A stretch of 64,000 bases of DNA. It comes from Tubiluchus corallicola. Its lineage: Eukaryota; Priapulida; Priapulimorpha; Priapulimorphida; Tubiluchidae. The notes under the pieces were generated by a model. The model was given only the letters and a program-made list of their open reading frames with translations. It ran no database searches and was not told the DNA's origin. The DNA is taken from positions 162,641 to 226,640 of the forward strand of contig JAQGDQ010000216.1 in assembly GCA_030141605.1 (NCBI GenBank), written 5' to 3'. Made by a program: the position numbers and the translations under genes. Numbering within the stretch: the stretch's first letter is position 1; every line of letters starts with the position of its first letter. Positions 19,115 to 28,668 of the stretch are shown here, piece after piece.

Positions 19115-19181
19115 CGGTACTATTTTAAAGCCGAATGAGATGGATTCTGTTGGTTAATATGCGTATATTAAGAGCTATAAT

Positions 19182-19300
19182 TAAGGCCCAGGTTGGGGCG
19201 GGGAGAGTTTAGGTAAAAAGTTGTAGCTTGCTGGTGCAAGTGAGGGCTTTGAAGGGGAGTTTTGGCGAAAAATATTAACAAATGGAGCTTCAAACCCTGT
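19182..19300 (+). repeat. dispersed intergenic repeat, copy 10
   Basis: This plus-oriented copy is moderately decayed at both ends. The core GTAGCTTGCTGGTGCAAGTGAGGG is intact and is followed by TTTTGGCGAAAAATATTAAC and AATGGAGCTTCAAA. Confidence 0.65.
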
Positions 19301-19348
19301 TTTTAATAACAAGTAGAGGTTTCAGGTTTTAAAAGCTAAAAGATACTT

Positions 19349-20617
19349 ATGTTTATTTTATACCATTTTTTAAAAGAGCTATTATTAGGTATTGGGTTTT
19401 CTGATAAACTGGCAGTATGGAGTTCTACACTGTTAACACTACTTGCCATAATGTTATTGTCAATTGTTGCCAACCTGATAGTTAAAAGTGTGATAAAGAA
19501 GATTTTTAGGCCCATTGCTGAACGCACCCGTACAGAATGGGATCGTATTCTATTTAAGAATAATACTTTTAATGGTTTAGCGCATTTTGTGCCGGCAATG
19601 ATTATCTATTCTGCTGCTGGGTTTGCAGCTAGTGATGTTCCCCAACTTCCTAGTATTCTGAAGAAGGTGGCGTATGTGTATGCAACATTGATAATAGTGA
19701 GTACAGCAGTAAGGCTTCTTAGCTCCATTCACGAAATTTACAAAACCTATTCATTTTCAAAGGATCGTCCTGTAAAGGGTTATGTCCAGTCTTTAAAGAT
19801 CATTGTTTATTTTGTGGGGGGAGTTTTTATTATATCGGTATTGATTGATCAAAGCCCCAAGAGCCTTTTTACAGGACTGGGAGCAATAGCCGCTGTTTTG
19901 ATGCTGGTTTTTAAAGATCCGATATTGGGGTTCGTTGCAAGTGTTCAATTGGTTGCCAATAAGATGGTAAGAACAGGCGACTGGATAAGTATGCCTAAGT
20001 ATAATGCAGATGGTACTATAGAGGATATCTCGTTGACAACTGTTAAGGTTCAGAATTGGGACAAGACGGTAACGACCATACCCACTCATGCTCTTGTAAG
20101 TGAGTCTGTTACAAATTGGAAAGGTATGGAGGAGTCTGGTGGACGTAGAATAAAACGTTCTATATCAATAGATATGAGAAGTGTTAAGTTTTGTGATAGG
20201 GAAATGCTGGACAGGTTGTCAGAGTTCAGGCTTATACGAGATTGTATTATTAATACAGAAAGAGATATAGAGGAGTTTAATAAAAAGCATGGTTTGAGCG
20301 AGAATGATGTATTGCTGGGGAGAAAGCAGACAAACTTGGGTATTTTTAGAAAGTATCTGGAGGAGTACCTACATGCCCATCCAAAGATTCATGATAATAT
20401 GACCTTTCTTGTAAGGCATCTTCAGCCATCTGAGAAAGGTATACCTGTTGAAATATATGTGTTTAGCAATGATCAAGAGTGGGCAAATTACGAGTCTATC
20501 CAAGCTGATATTTTTGATCATCTGCTGGCTGTGTTGCCTCAGTTTGAGTTAAAGGTTTTTCAAAGTCCAACTGGTGATGATTTCAAAAATTTCGCTGTTA
20601 TCGAAAAGCAGCTCTGA
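19349..20617 (+). CDS. MscS family mechanosensitive channel
   Basis: This is a 422-residue inner-membrane channel protein. Membrane segments are visible near residues 22-45 (STLLTLLAIMLLSIVANLIV), 70-90, 107-120 and 143-165. The pore-lining and beta-domain region follows with GLGAIAAVLMLVFKDPILGFVASVQL, a well-conserved MscS signature, and then GDWISMPKYNADGTIEDISLTTVKVQNWD. The soluble C-terminal vestibule domain ends the protein. It resembles the larger YbdG/MscK-type branch found in Bacteroidota. Expected role: pressure release on osmotic downshift. Confidence 0.9.
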   Translation: MFILYHFLKELLLGIGFSDKLAVWSSTLLTLLAIMLLSIVANLIVKSVIKKIFRPIAERTRTEWDRILFKNNTFNGLAHFVPAMIIYSAAGFAASDVPQLPSILKKVAYVYATLIIVSTAVRLLSSIHEIYKTYSFSKDRPVKGYVQSLKIIVYFVGGVFIISVLIDQSPKSLFTGLGAIAAVLMLVFKDPILGFVASVQLVANKMVRTGDWISMPKYNADGTIEDISLTTVKVQNWDKTVTTIPTHALVSESVTNWKGMEESGGRRIKRSISIDMRSVKFCDREMLDRLSEFRLIRDCIINTERDIEEFNKKHGLSENDVLLGRKQTNLGIFRKYLEEYLHAHPKIHDNMTFLVRHLQPSEKGIPVEIYVFSNDQEWANYESIQADIFDHLLAVLPQFELKVFQSPTGDDFKNFAVIEKQL

Positions 20618-20715
20618 GGCGTCTAAGTTCAGATCGGATGGGTTCCTGACTTTTTGCAGCTTGGTATCAAGTTTTGTGCAAAAGTCCAGGGTGTTGGAGG
20701 AAAATATAAACTGAT

Positions 20716-20815
20716 ATCTTTGTAAGATTTATATTTTGTATTAGCGTTTTTGCAAGAGTGTTTTTTTAATCTTGATTCGAGAGAGGGCTGAAAATTTTCA
20801 TTGATTTTTTCATAG
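20716..20815 (-). repeat. dispersed intergenic repeat, copy 11
   Basis: The minus-oriented copy shows ATCTTTGTAAGATTTATATT at the left and TTCATTGATTTTTTCAT near the right. It lies in the 321-bp gap 20618-20938 between the MscS and uvrA genes, where I see no gene. A TATCTTTG at 20715-20722 in this copy looks like a -7 box but is part of the repeat. Confidence 0.5.
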
Positions 20816-20938
20816 TGAATCAAGGTGTTTTTCACGTAGGAAAGATTTCATTAAGCGATATAGGTTTTATCCATGCTGAAGAGCTGGGAGCAGGTAGGTC
20901 GCAGGTTTATATAGTGTTTCCCTTTTGGGTTGTGTGGT

Positions 20939-23767
20939 TTAACGAAGTGTTTCTTTGTGTTGGGATATTTTGGGGTAGAGGTATTTCCCTGTGTGAGATC
21001 TACTGCATTTTACAAGGTTTTCTGGTGTTCCTTCAAATACTACTTCCCCTCCTTTGTCTCCGCCTTCTGCCCCTATGTCAATTATCCAGTCGGCAGATTT
21101 TATCACCTCCAAGTTGTGTTCAATAATCAAAACGGTATGCCCGCGATTTATAAGGGCATTAAGAGAGTTGAGCAGTATGTGAATGTCATAAAGGTGAAGG
21201 CCGGTGGTGGGTTCATCAAATATGAAAAGGGTAGGGGAGCTTTTCTCTTTTGATAGGAAGTATGCAAGTTTTACTCTTTGGCTTTCACCACCTGAAAGAG
21301 TACTTGATGATTGCCCCAGTTTAAGGTATCCCAACCCCACATTTTGCAAGGGTTTTAATTTTTTTACGATTTTTTTGCAATAAGAGTTGTTTTGGTCTCC
21401 AAAGAAAGTTAGTGCCTGGTTTACTGTCAGCTCAAGGATATCGTTAATGTTTTTCTCCATAAACGTGACCTCAAGTATATCTGCTTTAAATCTTTTCCCT
21501 TTGCAGCTTTCACATGTAAGGTGTATGTCTGCCATAAATTGCATTTCTACCTTTATAATTCCTTCTCCCTGGCACTCTTCACATCGTCCCCCATCAATAT
21601 TGAACGAAAAATGGGATGCTTTGAAGTTGTTTATTTTTGATGCCTGTTGGTCTGCATACAGTTTTCTAATATCGTCATACGCTTTGAGGTAAGTGACAGG
21701 GTTTGATCGTGATGATTTTCCGATAGGGTTTTGGTCTACAAGCTCAACGCCTGCAAGAAGGTTCATATCTCCTTGCAGTCTGGAGTGGCTCCCCGTTTTT
21801 TCTCCGTAGCCCCCATAGTATTTGTTCAAAGCGGGAAATAGGGTATTTCTTACAAGTGAGGATTTCCCTGAGCCGCTAACTCCTGTGACTGCTGTCATAA
21901 TGTTTAACGGAAATTTTACATCAATACTTTTCAGGTTGTTTTCAGAAGCTTCTGTTATTTCAATAAAGCTGCTCCATTTTCTTCGTTTTGTGGGTGTCTC
22001 AATAAGCTTTTTCTTATTGAGATATTGAGCAGTAATACTTTTCTCTTCCTGTTTTAGCTTTTCAGCTGTTCCCTGAAAAATAATATTACCTCCATTGATT
22101 CCAGCCATTGGCCCAATGTCAATTAATTCATCAGCGGCGCGGATAATATCTTCATCGTGCTCTACTACAATAACTGTATTTCCAAGTTGTTGTAACCTGC
22201 GCAAAACGGTAATTAGTCTTTCTGTGTCTCTGGGGTGTAGCCCTATTGAAGGTTCGTCAAGTATATACATAGAGCCTACAAGGCTGCTACCCAGGGATGT
22301 TGCAAGGTTGATTCGCTGTGACTCCCCTCCTGACATGCTTGATGACAGGCGGTTAAGTGTTAGGTAACCCAGCCCTACGTCACAGAGAAATCCTAGGCGA
22401 TTTTTTATTTCTGTTAGTAGTCGTCCTGCAATTTCCAAGTCATGCGATGTTAGTTTTATGTTTTCAATGCGGTGCTTTAATACCGATACAGGCAGGTTAA
22501 TTAATTCCTGTATTGAGCTCCCATTTATCTTAACATATCCTGCCTCTTTTTTTATACGGGTTCCAAGGCATTCATTACATCTTGTTTTACCTCTGTAGCG
22601 CGACAGCATTACCCGGTATTGTATTTTATAAGATTTACTTTCGATTTGATCAAAAAAGCTGTTTAGTCCTTTGAAGTAACTATTTCCTGTCCATAGCAGA
22701 CTCTTTTGTTGTTCGTCAAGCTCATAAAATGGTTTATGAATAGGAAATCCAAACTTATCTGCACTGAGGAGTAGCCTGTCTTTCCATTTACTCATTTTTT
22801 CACCTTTCCAGCAGACAATAGCATCACTATAGATTGATAGTGATTTGTTGGGTATGACAAGGTCCTCATCGATACCTATTATTTTACCACTACCCTCACA
22901 CTTTGGGCATGCTCCAACAGGGTTGTTGAAGCTAAACATGTGAGGTGTAGGCTCTTCAAATTCTATTCCATCAACTTCGAAGCTGTTTGAGAAGTGCTCT
23001 TCGTTGGCAGAATCATCATCTTTTAAAACCTTAACAATGCATGTTCCTTTACCCTCATAGAATGCAGTCTGTACAGAGTCTGCAACTCTACTTTCCTCTC
23101 TGCTGTCTTTAGAAATAGATATTCTGTCTATTACAATACGTACATTCTTATCATTTGCTATCTGTTCAATTTTATCATCCTCTGACATTTTGATAATCTC
23201 TCCATCGATTTCAATGCGGGTAAATCCTTGTTGACGAAGTATATGTATGTCTTGCAGTAATGTTCTGTCACTTTTATGGCGTATAGGAGAAAGCAACATT
23301 ACCCGGGTTTTGCCAGGGAGAGAGTATATATAATCCACAACATCGCTGGCCTGGTGGCGAATGACCTCTTTCCCCGATACTGGAGAGACTGTCTTGCCTA
23401 TTCTTGCGAATAGCAGTTTCAGGTAGTCGTAAATTTCTGTAGATGTGCCAACAGTAGATCTTGGATTTCTAGTATTTGTTTTTTGCTCAATAGCAATTGC
23501 TGGTGGTATGCCTTTTACATAATCTACCTCCGGTTTATCAATTTTGCCCAAAAATTGCCGTGCGTAGGAGGACAGGCTTTCCACATAACGTCTTTGTCCT
23601 TCTGCAAATAGTGTGTCAAAGGCAAGTGATGATTTACCGGAACCGGATAGGCCTGTTATTACAATGAACCTGTTTAAAGGTATTGTCAAGTCTATGTTTT
23701 TTAGATTATGAACCCTGGCACCTTTGATTTTTATGCTTTTGGTATCTGAAACGGTGTGTTTGATCAT
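20939..23767 (-). CDS. uvrA: excinuclease ABC subunit A
   Basis: This is the damage-recognition ATPase of nucleotide excision repair, 942 residues, full length. The first Walker A is [17 protein letters not shown] near residues 38-54, followed by [16 protein letters not shown]. The zinc fingers are present ([16 protein letters not shown]; then CEECQGEG and CESCKGKR). Both ABC signatures are present ([15 protein letters not shown] and [15 protein letters not shown]), and the second Walker A is [11 protein letters not shown]. It is transcribed divergently from the sigma-factor gene, with the two candidate promoters overlapping. Confidence 0.97.
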   Translation of the reverse strand: MIKHTVSDTKSIKIKGARVHNLKNIDLTIPLNRFIVITGLSGSGKSSLAFDTLFAEGQRRYVESLSSYARQFLGKIDKPEVDYVKGIPPAIAIEQKTNTRNPRSTVGTSTEIYDYLKLLFARIGKTVSPVSGKEVIRHQASDVVDYIYSLPGKTRVMLLSPIRHKSDRTLLQDIHILRQQGFTRIEIDGEIIKMSEDDKIEQIANDKNVRIVIDRISISKDSREESRVADSVQTAFYEGKGTCIVKVLKDDDSANEEHFSNSFEVDGIEFEEPTPHMFSFNNPVGACPKCEGSGKIIGIDEDLVIPNKSLSIYSDAIVCWKGEKMSKWKDRLLLSADKFGFPIHKPFYELDEQQKSLLWTGNSYFKGLNSFFDQIESKSYKIQYRVMLSRYRGKTRCNECLGTRIKKEAGYVKINGSSIQELINLPVSVLKHRIENIKLTSHDLEIAGRLLTEIKNRLGFLCDVGLGYLTLNRLSSSMSGGESQRINLATSLGSSLVGSMYILDEPSIGLHPRDTERLITVLRRLQQLGNTVIVVEHDEDIIRAADELIDIGPMAGINGGNIIFQGTAEKLKQEEKSITAQYLNKKKLIETPTKRRKWSSFIEITEASENNLKSIDVKFPLNIMTAVTGVSGSGKSSLVRNTLFPALNKYYGGYGEKTGSHSRLQGDMNLLAGVELVDQNPIGKSSRSNPVTYLKAYDDIRKLYADQQASKINNFKASHFSFNIDGGRCEECQGEGIIKVEMQFMADIHLTCESCKGKRFKADILEVTFMEKNINDILELTVNQALTFFGDQNNSYCKKIVKKLKPLQNVGLGYLKLGQSSSTLSGGESQRVKLAYFLSKEKSSPTLFIFDEPTTGLHLYDIHILLNSLNALINRGHTVLIIEHNLEVIKSADWIIDIGAEGGDKGGEVVFEGTPENLVKCSRSHTGKYLYPKISQHKETLR

Positions 23768-23792
23768 TCAGAATATGGTTTGGGCAATTAGA

Positions 23793-23825
23793 TTTGTTTC
23801 TGTAAAAAGTTTTTATGTACATTTG
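23793..23825 (+). promoter_or_regulatory. promoter of the sigma-factor gene
   Basis: TTTG at 23793-23796 and TACATTTG at 23818-23825, with 21 bp between them, match the Bacteroidota -33/-7 pattern (TTTG, TAnnTTTG). Expected transcription start is about 90 bp before the ATG at 23922. On the opposite strand TAACTTTG at 23833-23840 is a candidate -7 box for uvrA, so the two promoters lie back to back. Confidence 0.55.
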
Positions 23826-23921
23826 CGCAGTACAAAGTTATAATAGTTTTTGAATCAATATTGAAAAATAGAACTGCCTATGAACTATATTTCTACTTTT
23901 GAAACCAAAATTTAAGTAACT

Positions 23922-24515
23922 ATGGCAGATTTAAAGAAAATGGATGACTTTACGCTTGTCCAGAAGTTTATCGATGGGGATCAGGAAGCTTTTGATGCCC
24001 TCGCAGCAAGGCACAAAAACCGTGTTTATACTTATATTTTTTTAATTGTTAGAAATAATGTGACCGCAGAGGATATTTTTCAGGATACTTTTATCAAGGT
24101 TATCCAGTCACTAAAAAATGGGAAGTATACAGATAACGGCAAGTTTATTTCTTGGGTTCTCAGAATAGCTCATAACCTGGTCATAGATCATTTTCGTAAA
24201 GAGAAGTATTCGAAGGTGATTTCCAATGATGATACAGAGATTGATCTTTTCAATTCTTCTAAATTTTCTGATGAAAATATTGAAGATAACTTAGTTCAAA
24301 AGCAGATATTCCAAGAGGTGAGATTTTTGGTTGATGAGTTACCGGAAGATCAAAAGCAGGTTATAGTTCTAAGATACTATATGGAGTTGAGTTTCAAGAA
24401 TATAGCAGAGCAGACAGGGGTTTCTATAAATACTGCTTTGGGTAGAATGAGGTACGCCTTGATCAACCTGCGGAAGTTGATAGAACAAAAAAATATCATC
24501 CTAACTTTATCATAG
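23922..24515 (+). CDS. ECF-like RNA polymerase sigma factor
   Basis: This is a 197-residue sigma-70 family protein. Region 2 covers residues about 14-85, with LAARHKNRVYTYIFLIVRN, AEDIFQDTFIKVIQSL and the WVLRIAHNLVIDHFRK -10-recognition segment. Region 4 covers about 130-190, with ELPEDQKQVIVLRYYMELSFKNIAEQTG and SINTALGRMRYAL. No anti-sigma gene follows. Instead a small unknown gene and a terminator lie downstream. It has its own promoter at 23793-23825. The regulon is unknown. Confidence 0.9.
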   Translation: MADLKKMDDFTLVQKFIDGDQEAFDALAARHKNRVYTYIFLIVRNNVTAEDIFQDTFIKVIQSLKNGKYTDNGKFISWVLRIAHNLVIDHFRKEKYSKVISNDDTEIDLFNSSKFSDENIEDNLVQKQIFQEVRFLVDELPEDQKQVIVLRYYMELSFKNIAEQTGVSINTALGRMRYALINLRKLIEQKNIILTLS

Positions 24516-24629
24516 ACATTCTATTGCCTAGTGCAGTAAAAAGTTTTGAAATGGGACAGTAATAAATTGGTCCCATTTTTCGTTCTAACAGGTACAAGTA
24601 ATTCTTTATTAAATTTAAAATTGTAGCCT

Positions 24630-24842
24630 ATGAGAATCTCTACTTTGTATTATGACTCATTACTGCAAGTAGAAGGGGATAACACACAGGTGCCTAGTAT
24701 GAAGGATGTTATCAGGGTGATGGATAAAAGTGGCATTGTGATTGAACCTCCATCAAGATTAGTTCGACGTATTGTCGATTTTGCGTGTCAATATGCAACT
24801 GTTGAGGCAGGCAATGTTACTTGGAGTTTGAGCATGAACTGA
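24630..24842 (+). CDS. small conserved-looking protein downstream of sigma factor
   Basis: This 70-residue protein is soluble, slightly acidic and has no signal peptide or membrane segment. I do not recognise the family. It is supported by position: it starts 115 bp after the sigma-factor stop on the same strand, and a good terminator follows 14-20 bp after its own stop. The C-terminal half (RLVRRIVDFACQYATVEAG) could form an amphipathic helix. A role as a partner or regulator of the sigma factor is possible but unproven. Confidence 0.55.
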   Translation: MRISTLYYDSLLQVEGDNTQVPSMKDVIRVMDKSGIVIEPPSRLVRRIVDFACQYATVEAGNVTWSLSMN

Positions 24843-24861
24843 TAAGTTTGATTTGAAAAGT

Positions 24862-24897
24862 ATAGCCTGTTTAGTTTTAAGCAGGCTAATTTTTTGC
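24862..24897 (+). terminator. terminator after the sigma-factor operon
   Basis: The stem TAGCCTG paired with CAGGCTA, around a loop TTTAGTTTTAAG, is followed by ATTTTTTGCTTTTT. It supports the 70-residue gene upstream as the last gene of this unit. Confidence 0.75.
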
Positions 24898-24917
24898 TTT
24901 TTGCATTTGTGATTAAG

Positions 24918-25056
24918 ATTTTGAACCTTTTGTGAAATTCATCTTTCTATTTAGTATTTTTATTAAAATCCTCAATTGTATCAGCAAGTTGCGGTCTTAT
25001 CATTGATTTTTTCTTCAATCAGATTCAAGTGCTCTTTTGCCTTTGCAAAGGTCTCA
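24918..25056 (-). repeat. dispersed intergenic repeat, copy 12
   Basis: This is the most complete minus-oriented copy. On the minus strand it begins TGAGACCTTTGCAAAGGC, continues with GATTGAAGAAAAAATCAATG, the core GACCGCAACTTGCTGATAC and AATTGAGGATTTTAATAAAA, and ends near CACAAAAGGTTC. It occupies the 402-bp gap 24843-25244 with the terminator before it. Confidence 0.8.
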
Positions 25057-25244
25057 TTTTTTTAAATGTTGTCTAAACTCTTTGTTCCCAATTTTAAAAT
25101 GAATTAATTTTGTATCGCCTTTATGAAAATTGTCTTTTTTAAGGCTGGATTTTTTTATTTGTCAGCCGAATCGTAATCATTAGCTGCGCAAGTGTAATGT
25201 TTTGATTGTTAGTTGTTTTAAAGATTTAAAGATTAAAAAGTGTT

Positions 25245-26906
25245 ATGAGTAAAAGTTCTTTACAAATTGAGAGAGCAAAGTATTCCCCCAAGCTGCCTAA
25301 GGCTTTACGTGGGGGTGGGGGTATAAAAGTTGTGGAGGGAGAGAGTACTGTCCCTGTAGCTAATGTGGATGATATTAAAAGTCTATTCCCCAATACTTGT
25401 GGAATGCCTCTTTTGTCTATTGAGGCGGGAGCTGAGCCAGTGGATTTGCCGGAGGTTGGCGTTGGTATTATTTTATCAGGCGGGCAGGCTCCGGGTGGGC
25501 ACAATGTTATTTCAGGGATTTTTGACGGGTTAAAAAGGCTGAATTCGAGTAATAGACTTTATGGCTTTCTTGGTGGTCCGGGCGGTCTTGTTGATCATAA
25601 GTATATAGAGCTTACTGATAAGCTTATTGATGAGTACAGAAATACTGGAGGGTTTGATATTATTGGTTCGGGGAGAACAAAGCTTGAGGAGGAGTGGCAG
25701 TTTGACAAGGGTGTTGAAATATGTAAAGCTTTAAATATAAGCGCCTTGGTTATTATAGGGGGTGATGATTCCAACACAAATGCATGTGTGCTGGCAGAGT
25801 ACTATCTTCAGAAAGGCACAGGAATTAAGGTGATAGGATGCCCCAAGACAATTGATGGTGATTTGAAAAACGATATGATAGAGACATCATTTGGGTTTGA
25901 TACTGCTTGTAAGGTGTATTCGGAGTTGATTGGCAATATCATGCGTGATGCTAATTCTGCAAAGAAATACTGGCACTTTATTAAGTTAATGGGGCGCTCT
26001 GCGTCGCATATCGGGCTTGAGTGTGCGTTACAGTGTAGTCCTAATATTTGCCTTATTTCAGAGGAGGTTGCAGAAAAAGAGCAAACGCTTGACGAGATAG
26101 TCGACTACATGGCAGGTGTTGTGGCTTTGCGTTCGAAGAGGGGAGAAGATTTTGGTGTTGCTCTTATTCCTGAAGGGTTGATAGAGTTTATTCCTGAGAT
26201 GAAGGCGTTGATAGCTGAGTTGAATGAGTTGCTTGCGGAAGGTTGTGATACTGCAAATGAGTTTAAAAAGAAAGGGAGTGATAAGGATAAGCGCCAGTAT
26301 GTTATTTCGCAGCTTTCCGAGTCTTCCGCTAAAGTTTATGCTTCGCTGCCGGAAGGAATTGCAAGGCAGTTAACACTTGACCGCGACCCACACGGAAATG
26401 TGCAAGTGTCTAAGATTGAGACGGAAAAGCTTTTGATTGAGATGGTTGAGGTGAGGTTGAAAGGCATGAAGGAGGAGGGCGGATATACGGGGAAGTTTTC
26501 TGCTCAGAGTCACTTTTTCGGATATGAGGGGCGTTGTGCAGCTCCTTCAAATTTTGATGCAGATTACTGTTATTCATTGGGGTTTACTGCATCTGTACTT
26601 ATAGCGGAAGGGAAAACCGGATATATGGCGTCAGTTAGAAATACTATATTACCTGCTGAGCAGTGGGTTGCCGGGGGGGTTCCTGTAACTATGATGATGA
26701 ATATGGAGCGTCGTCACGGGCATATGAAACCTGTTATTCAGAAAGCTTTAGTTGCGCTTGATGGGGCACCGTTTAAAGTGTTTGCAGAGAGGCGTGAGGA
26801 GTGGGCAGCTAAGACATTATATGTTTACCCAGGTCCTATACAGTACTGGGGGCCTTCGAAAGTTTGTGATCAAGCCACCAAAACATTAGAGCTAGAGAAA
26901 GCCTGA
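25245..26906 (+). CDS. pfp: pyrophosphate-dependent 6-phosphofructokinase
   Basis: This 553-residue enzyme phosphorylates fructose-6-phosphate with PPi instead of ATP in a reversible glycolytic step. It is the long form, as in plants, spirochaetes and many Bacteroidota. [12 protein letters not shown] near residue 80 and GGDDSNTNA near residue 168 carry the aspartate that marks PPi specificity. [11 protein letters not shown] and [14 protein letters not shown] are the fructose-6-phosphate and catalytic segments. Identification is secure. It stands alone between repeat copy 12 and the glycosyltransferase gene. Confidence 0.95.
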   Translation: MSKSSLQIERAKYSPKLPKALRGGGGIKVVEGESTVPVANVDDIKSLFPNTCGMPLLSIEAGAEPVDLPEVGVGIILSGGQAPGGHNVISGIFDGLKRLNSSNRLYGFLGGPGGLVDHKYIELTDKLIDEYRNTGGFDIIGSGRTKLEEEWQFDKGVEICKALNISALVIIGGDDSNTNACVLAEYYLQKGTGIKVIGCPKTIDGDLKNDMIETSFGFDTACKVYSELIGNIMRDANSAKKYWHFIKLMGRSASHIGLECALQCSPNICLISEEVAEKEQTLDEIVDYMAGVVALRSKRGEDFGVALIPEGLIEFIPEMKALIAELNELLAEGCDTANEFKKKGSDKDKRQYVISQLSESSAKVYASLPEGIARQLTLDRDPHGNVQVSKIETEKLLIEMVEVRLKGMKEEGGYTGKFSAQSHFFGYEGRCAAPSNFDADYCYSLGFTASVLIAEGKTGYMASVRNTILPAEQWVAGGVPVTMMMNMERRHGHMKPVIQKALVALDGAPFKVFAERREEWAAKTLYVYPGPIQYWGPSKVCDQATKTLELEKA

Positions 26907-27033
26907 CCTTTTATGGAGGAAGGGTGGAGTTGAGTTTTTTTGGGTGGTATTGTAGTAAGTCCTTTTATTGGTATTTGTGGCTATTGAGGAAGCTACAGTA
27001 GCGATCTTTACTAAAATTCACTTTCATAAGTTT

Positions 27034-28086
27034 ATGAGTGAAAGTATTATCTATATTCACAGTGGTCGTGTAACCTTTGTTAAGAGGGACATAGATATTT
27101 TGAGCAAGCATTATGGCGTTAAAGAGTTTTATTTTAGCCCTTACAAGGATTTAAGAATAGGGTACTCTTTTTTCAGGCAGTTTGCTTTTATGATGAGATA
27201 TCTTTTTGTCTGCAAGGCTGTTTTTGTAATGTTTGGCGGGTATTTTTCGCTGCTGCCTGCTATTTTAGGAAAGTTGTTTGGGAAGCCTGTATATATTATT
27301 TTAGGGGGATCGGATTGCGTCTCTTTTCCATCTATTAATTATGGTAGCTTTAGAAAGCCTTCTATTGCTTTTTTTCTGAAGTGGTCATATCGGCTGGCAA
27401 CTAGGTTGTTGCCAGTAGACGATTCACTTATATTTCAGAACTACACATATCACAATAAAGACTATGATAAACAGGGAGTTAAGTTTTTTCTGCCGAGTTT
27501 AAAAACGCCTTACACTACTGTTTACAATGGTTTTGATGTTAGTGAGCAAAGCAATGGGCCAAAGAGAAAAAATACTTTTATTACAGTTGCCAATGTTGAT
27601 AGCAATATGAGGTTTGAGCTCAAAGGGATAGATTTAATTTTAGAGTTGGCTCCTGAATTTGTTGACAGCTGCTTTGTTATTGTTGGGCTGGATGAAGATA
27701 TAAAGAGGCAGATGAAAGATATCCCGGATAATGTTAAATGCTATTCTTTTTTACCTACTAGCGAGTTTAAACACTTATTGGATGAGAGTGAGTTTTATTT
27801 GCAATTGTCAATTTCAGAAGGCTTCCCTAATGCATTGTGTGAAGCTATGCTGCACGGGTGTATTCCTATTGGCTCTGATGTGGCTGCAATACCTCATATA
27901 GTGGCAGACACAGGTTTTATATTAAAAAAGCGTGACGTAAGTGAGCTTAAAAGGGTAGTAGCTACTGCTGTTAACATTAAAAATAGAGAGGAGCTAGGCA
28001 GAAAAGCGCAACAGAGGGTTGCTGAAAATTTTTCATTGGAGAGGAGAGAGAGAGCATTTACAGATATTATTAAACGGGGGGAGTAA
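27034..28086 (+). CDS. GT4-like glycosyltransferase
   Basis: This cytoplasmic or membrane-associated glycosyltransferase of the GT-B fold transfers a sugar for surface glycans. The frame extends upstream to a TTG at 26968, but ATG at 27034 gives a natural N-terminus beginning SESIIYIHSG (350 residues). The C-terminal Rossmann domain shows TVYNGFD, ITVANVDSNMRFELKGIDLIL, and the EGFPNALCEAMLHGCIPIGSD donor-binding motif, with its E-x7-E pattern, near residue 270. Donor and acceptor are unknown. A perfect 9-bp terminator stem follows. Confidence 0.85.
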   Translation: MSESIIYIHSGRVTFVKRDIDILSKHYGVKEFYFSPYKDLRIGYSFFRQFAFMMRYLFVCKAVFVMFGGYFSLLPAILGKLFGKPVYIILGGSDCVSFPSINYGSFRKPSIAFFLKWSYRLATRLLPVDDSLIFQNYTYHNKDYDKQGVKFFLPSLKTPYTTVYNGFDVSEQSNGPKRKNTFITVANVDSNMRFELKGIDLILELAPEFVDSCFVIVGLDEDIKRQMKDIPDNVKCYSFLPTSEFKHLLDESEFYLQLSISEGFPNALCEAMLHGCIPIGSDVAAIPHIVADTGFILKKRDVSELKRVVATAVNIKNREELGRKAQQRVAENFSLERRERAFTDIIKRGE

Positions 28087-28161
28087 TCATTTTTTGGTAT
28101 TTGATTTATGTGTTTGGCAGATTTGCAGGAGATAGCCAAATATGTTTGCAGCTTTTGAGTA

Positions 28162-28199
28162 AAAGCCTTTTCGTCTTGTATAAAGGCTTTGGTTTTTTA
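28162..28199 (+). terminator. terminator after glycosyltransferase gene
   Basis: A perfect 9-bp stem AAAGCCTTT/AAAGGCTTT (28162-28170 and 28182-28190) is followed by GGTTTTTTAA, 75 bp after the glycosyltransferase stop. Confidence 0.85.
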
Positions 28200-28363
28200 A
28201 TAATTATAGCTTTTCTTCTGGCGGAAGTGTTTTTTTTTACCCTTTTTTTGCCTTCCTTTACAAAGAATATGAATCATAGTAGTTTAATATGGCTTTGGCT
28301 GGTTTTTTTCGCAGGTTATTGCGGGAAGTAGAAGCTATATTGTAATTTTAACAGGATATATAA

Positions 28364-28396
28364 GGCTTACTTTCTGCAGAGTAGGTCTTTTTTTTA
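28364..28396 (+). terminator. second terminator upstream of trpE
   Basis: The stem GGCTTACT (28364-28371) pairs with AGTAGGTC (28380-28387), using two G-U pairs, around the loop TTCTGCAG, and runs into eight T residues. The gap 28087-28668 thus holds two terminators in tandem and repeat copy 13, but no convincing gene. Confidence 0.65.
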
Positions 28397-28429
28397 TTGT
28401 AAAAACAGTAGAAAGGGCGATTACAGTTG

Positions 28430-28570
28430 CGATGTTTTTACAAGGCAGTAGGTTTTGGTTTAGTGTGAGGGAAATTTTTGATAAAAAGCTCGGTTTGTTA
28501 GTGTAGATGAAGGTTTTGAAGAGGGTTTTGACGGAAGTATTTAAAAAAAGATAAGTTTTGCAAGGGTTTT
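28430..28570 (+). repeat. dispersed intergenic repeat, copy 13
   Basis: The plus-oriented copy contains TTGGTTTAGTGTGAGGGAAA, AAGGTTTTGAAGAGGGTTTTGAC and GATAAGTTTTGCAAGGG. It is the last copy in the window and lies about 100 bp upstream of trpE. Confidence 0.7.
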
Positions 28571-28668
28571 TTGTTGTGTGTATAGCAAAGTTGCCTGGTG
28601 GTGCAGAGATGATTAGTTGTTAATAGCTTTAGGGGATTGAGATGTTTAAAGTTATCTAGTTTAGAGCA

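Noticed and set aside
20715-20722. TATCTTTG as a promoter toward uvrA
   Set aside because: It belongs to a repeat copy and points against the uvrA coding strand, with no gene downstream on its own strand.
28101-28331. 76-codon hydrophobic frame after the glycosyltransferase
   Set aside because: A perfect terminator stem lies inside it, its composition is that of T-rich noncoding DNA, and it has no ribosome-binding site.
28571-28668. A tryptophan leader peptide or attenuator before trpE
   Set aside because: No short frame with Trp codons and no alternative hairpins were seen in the region.
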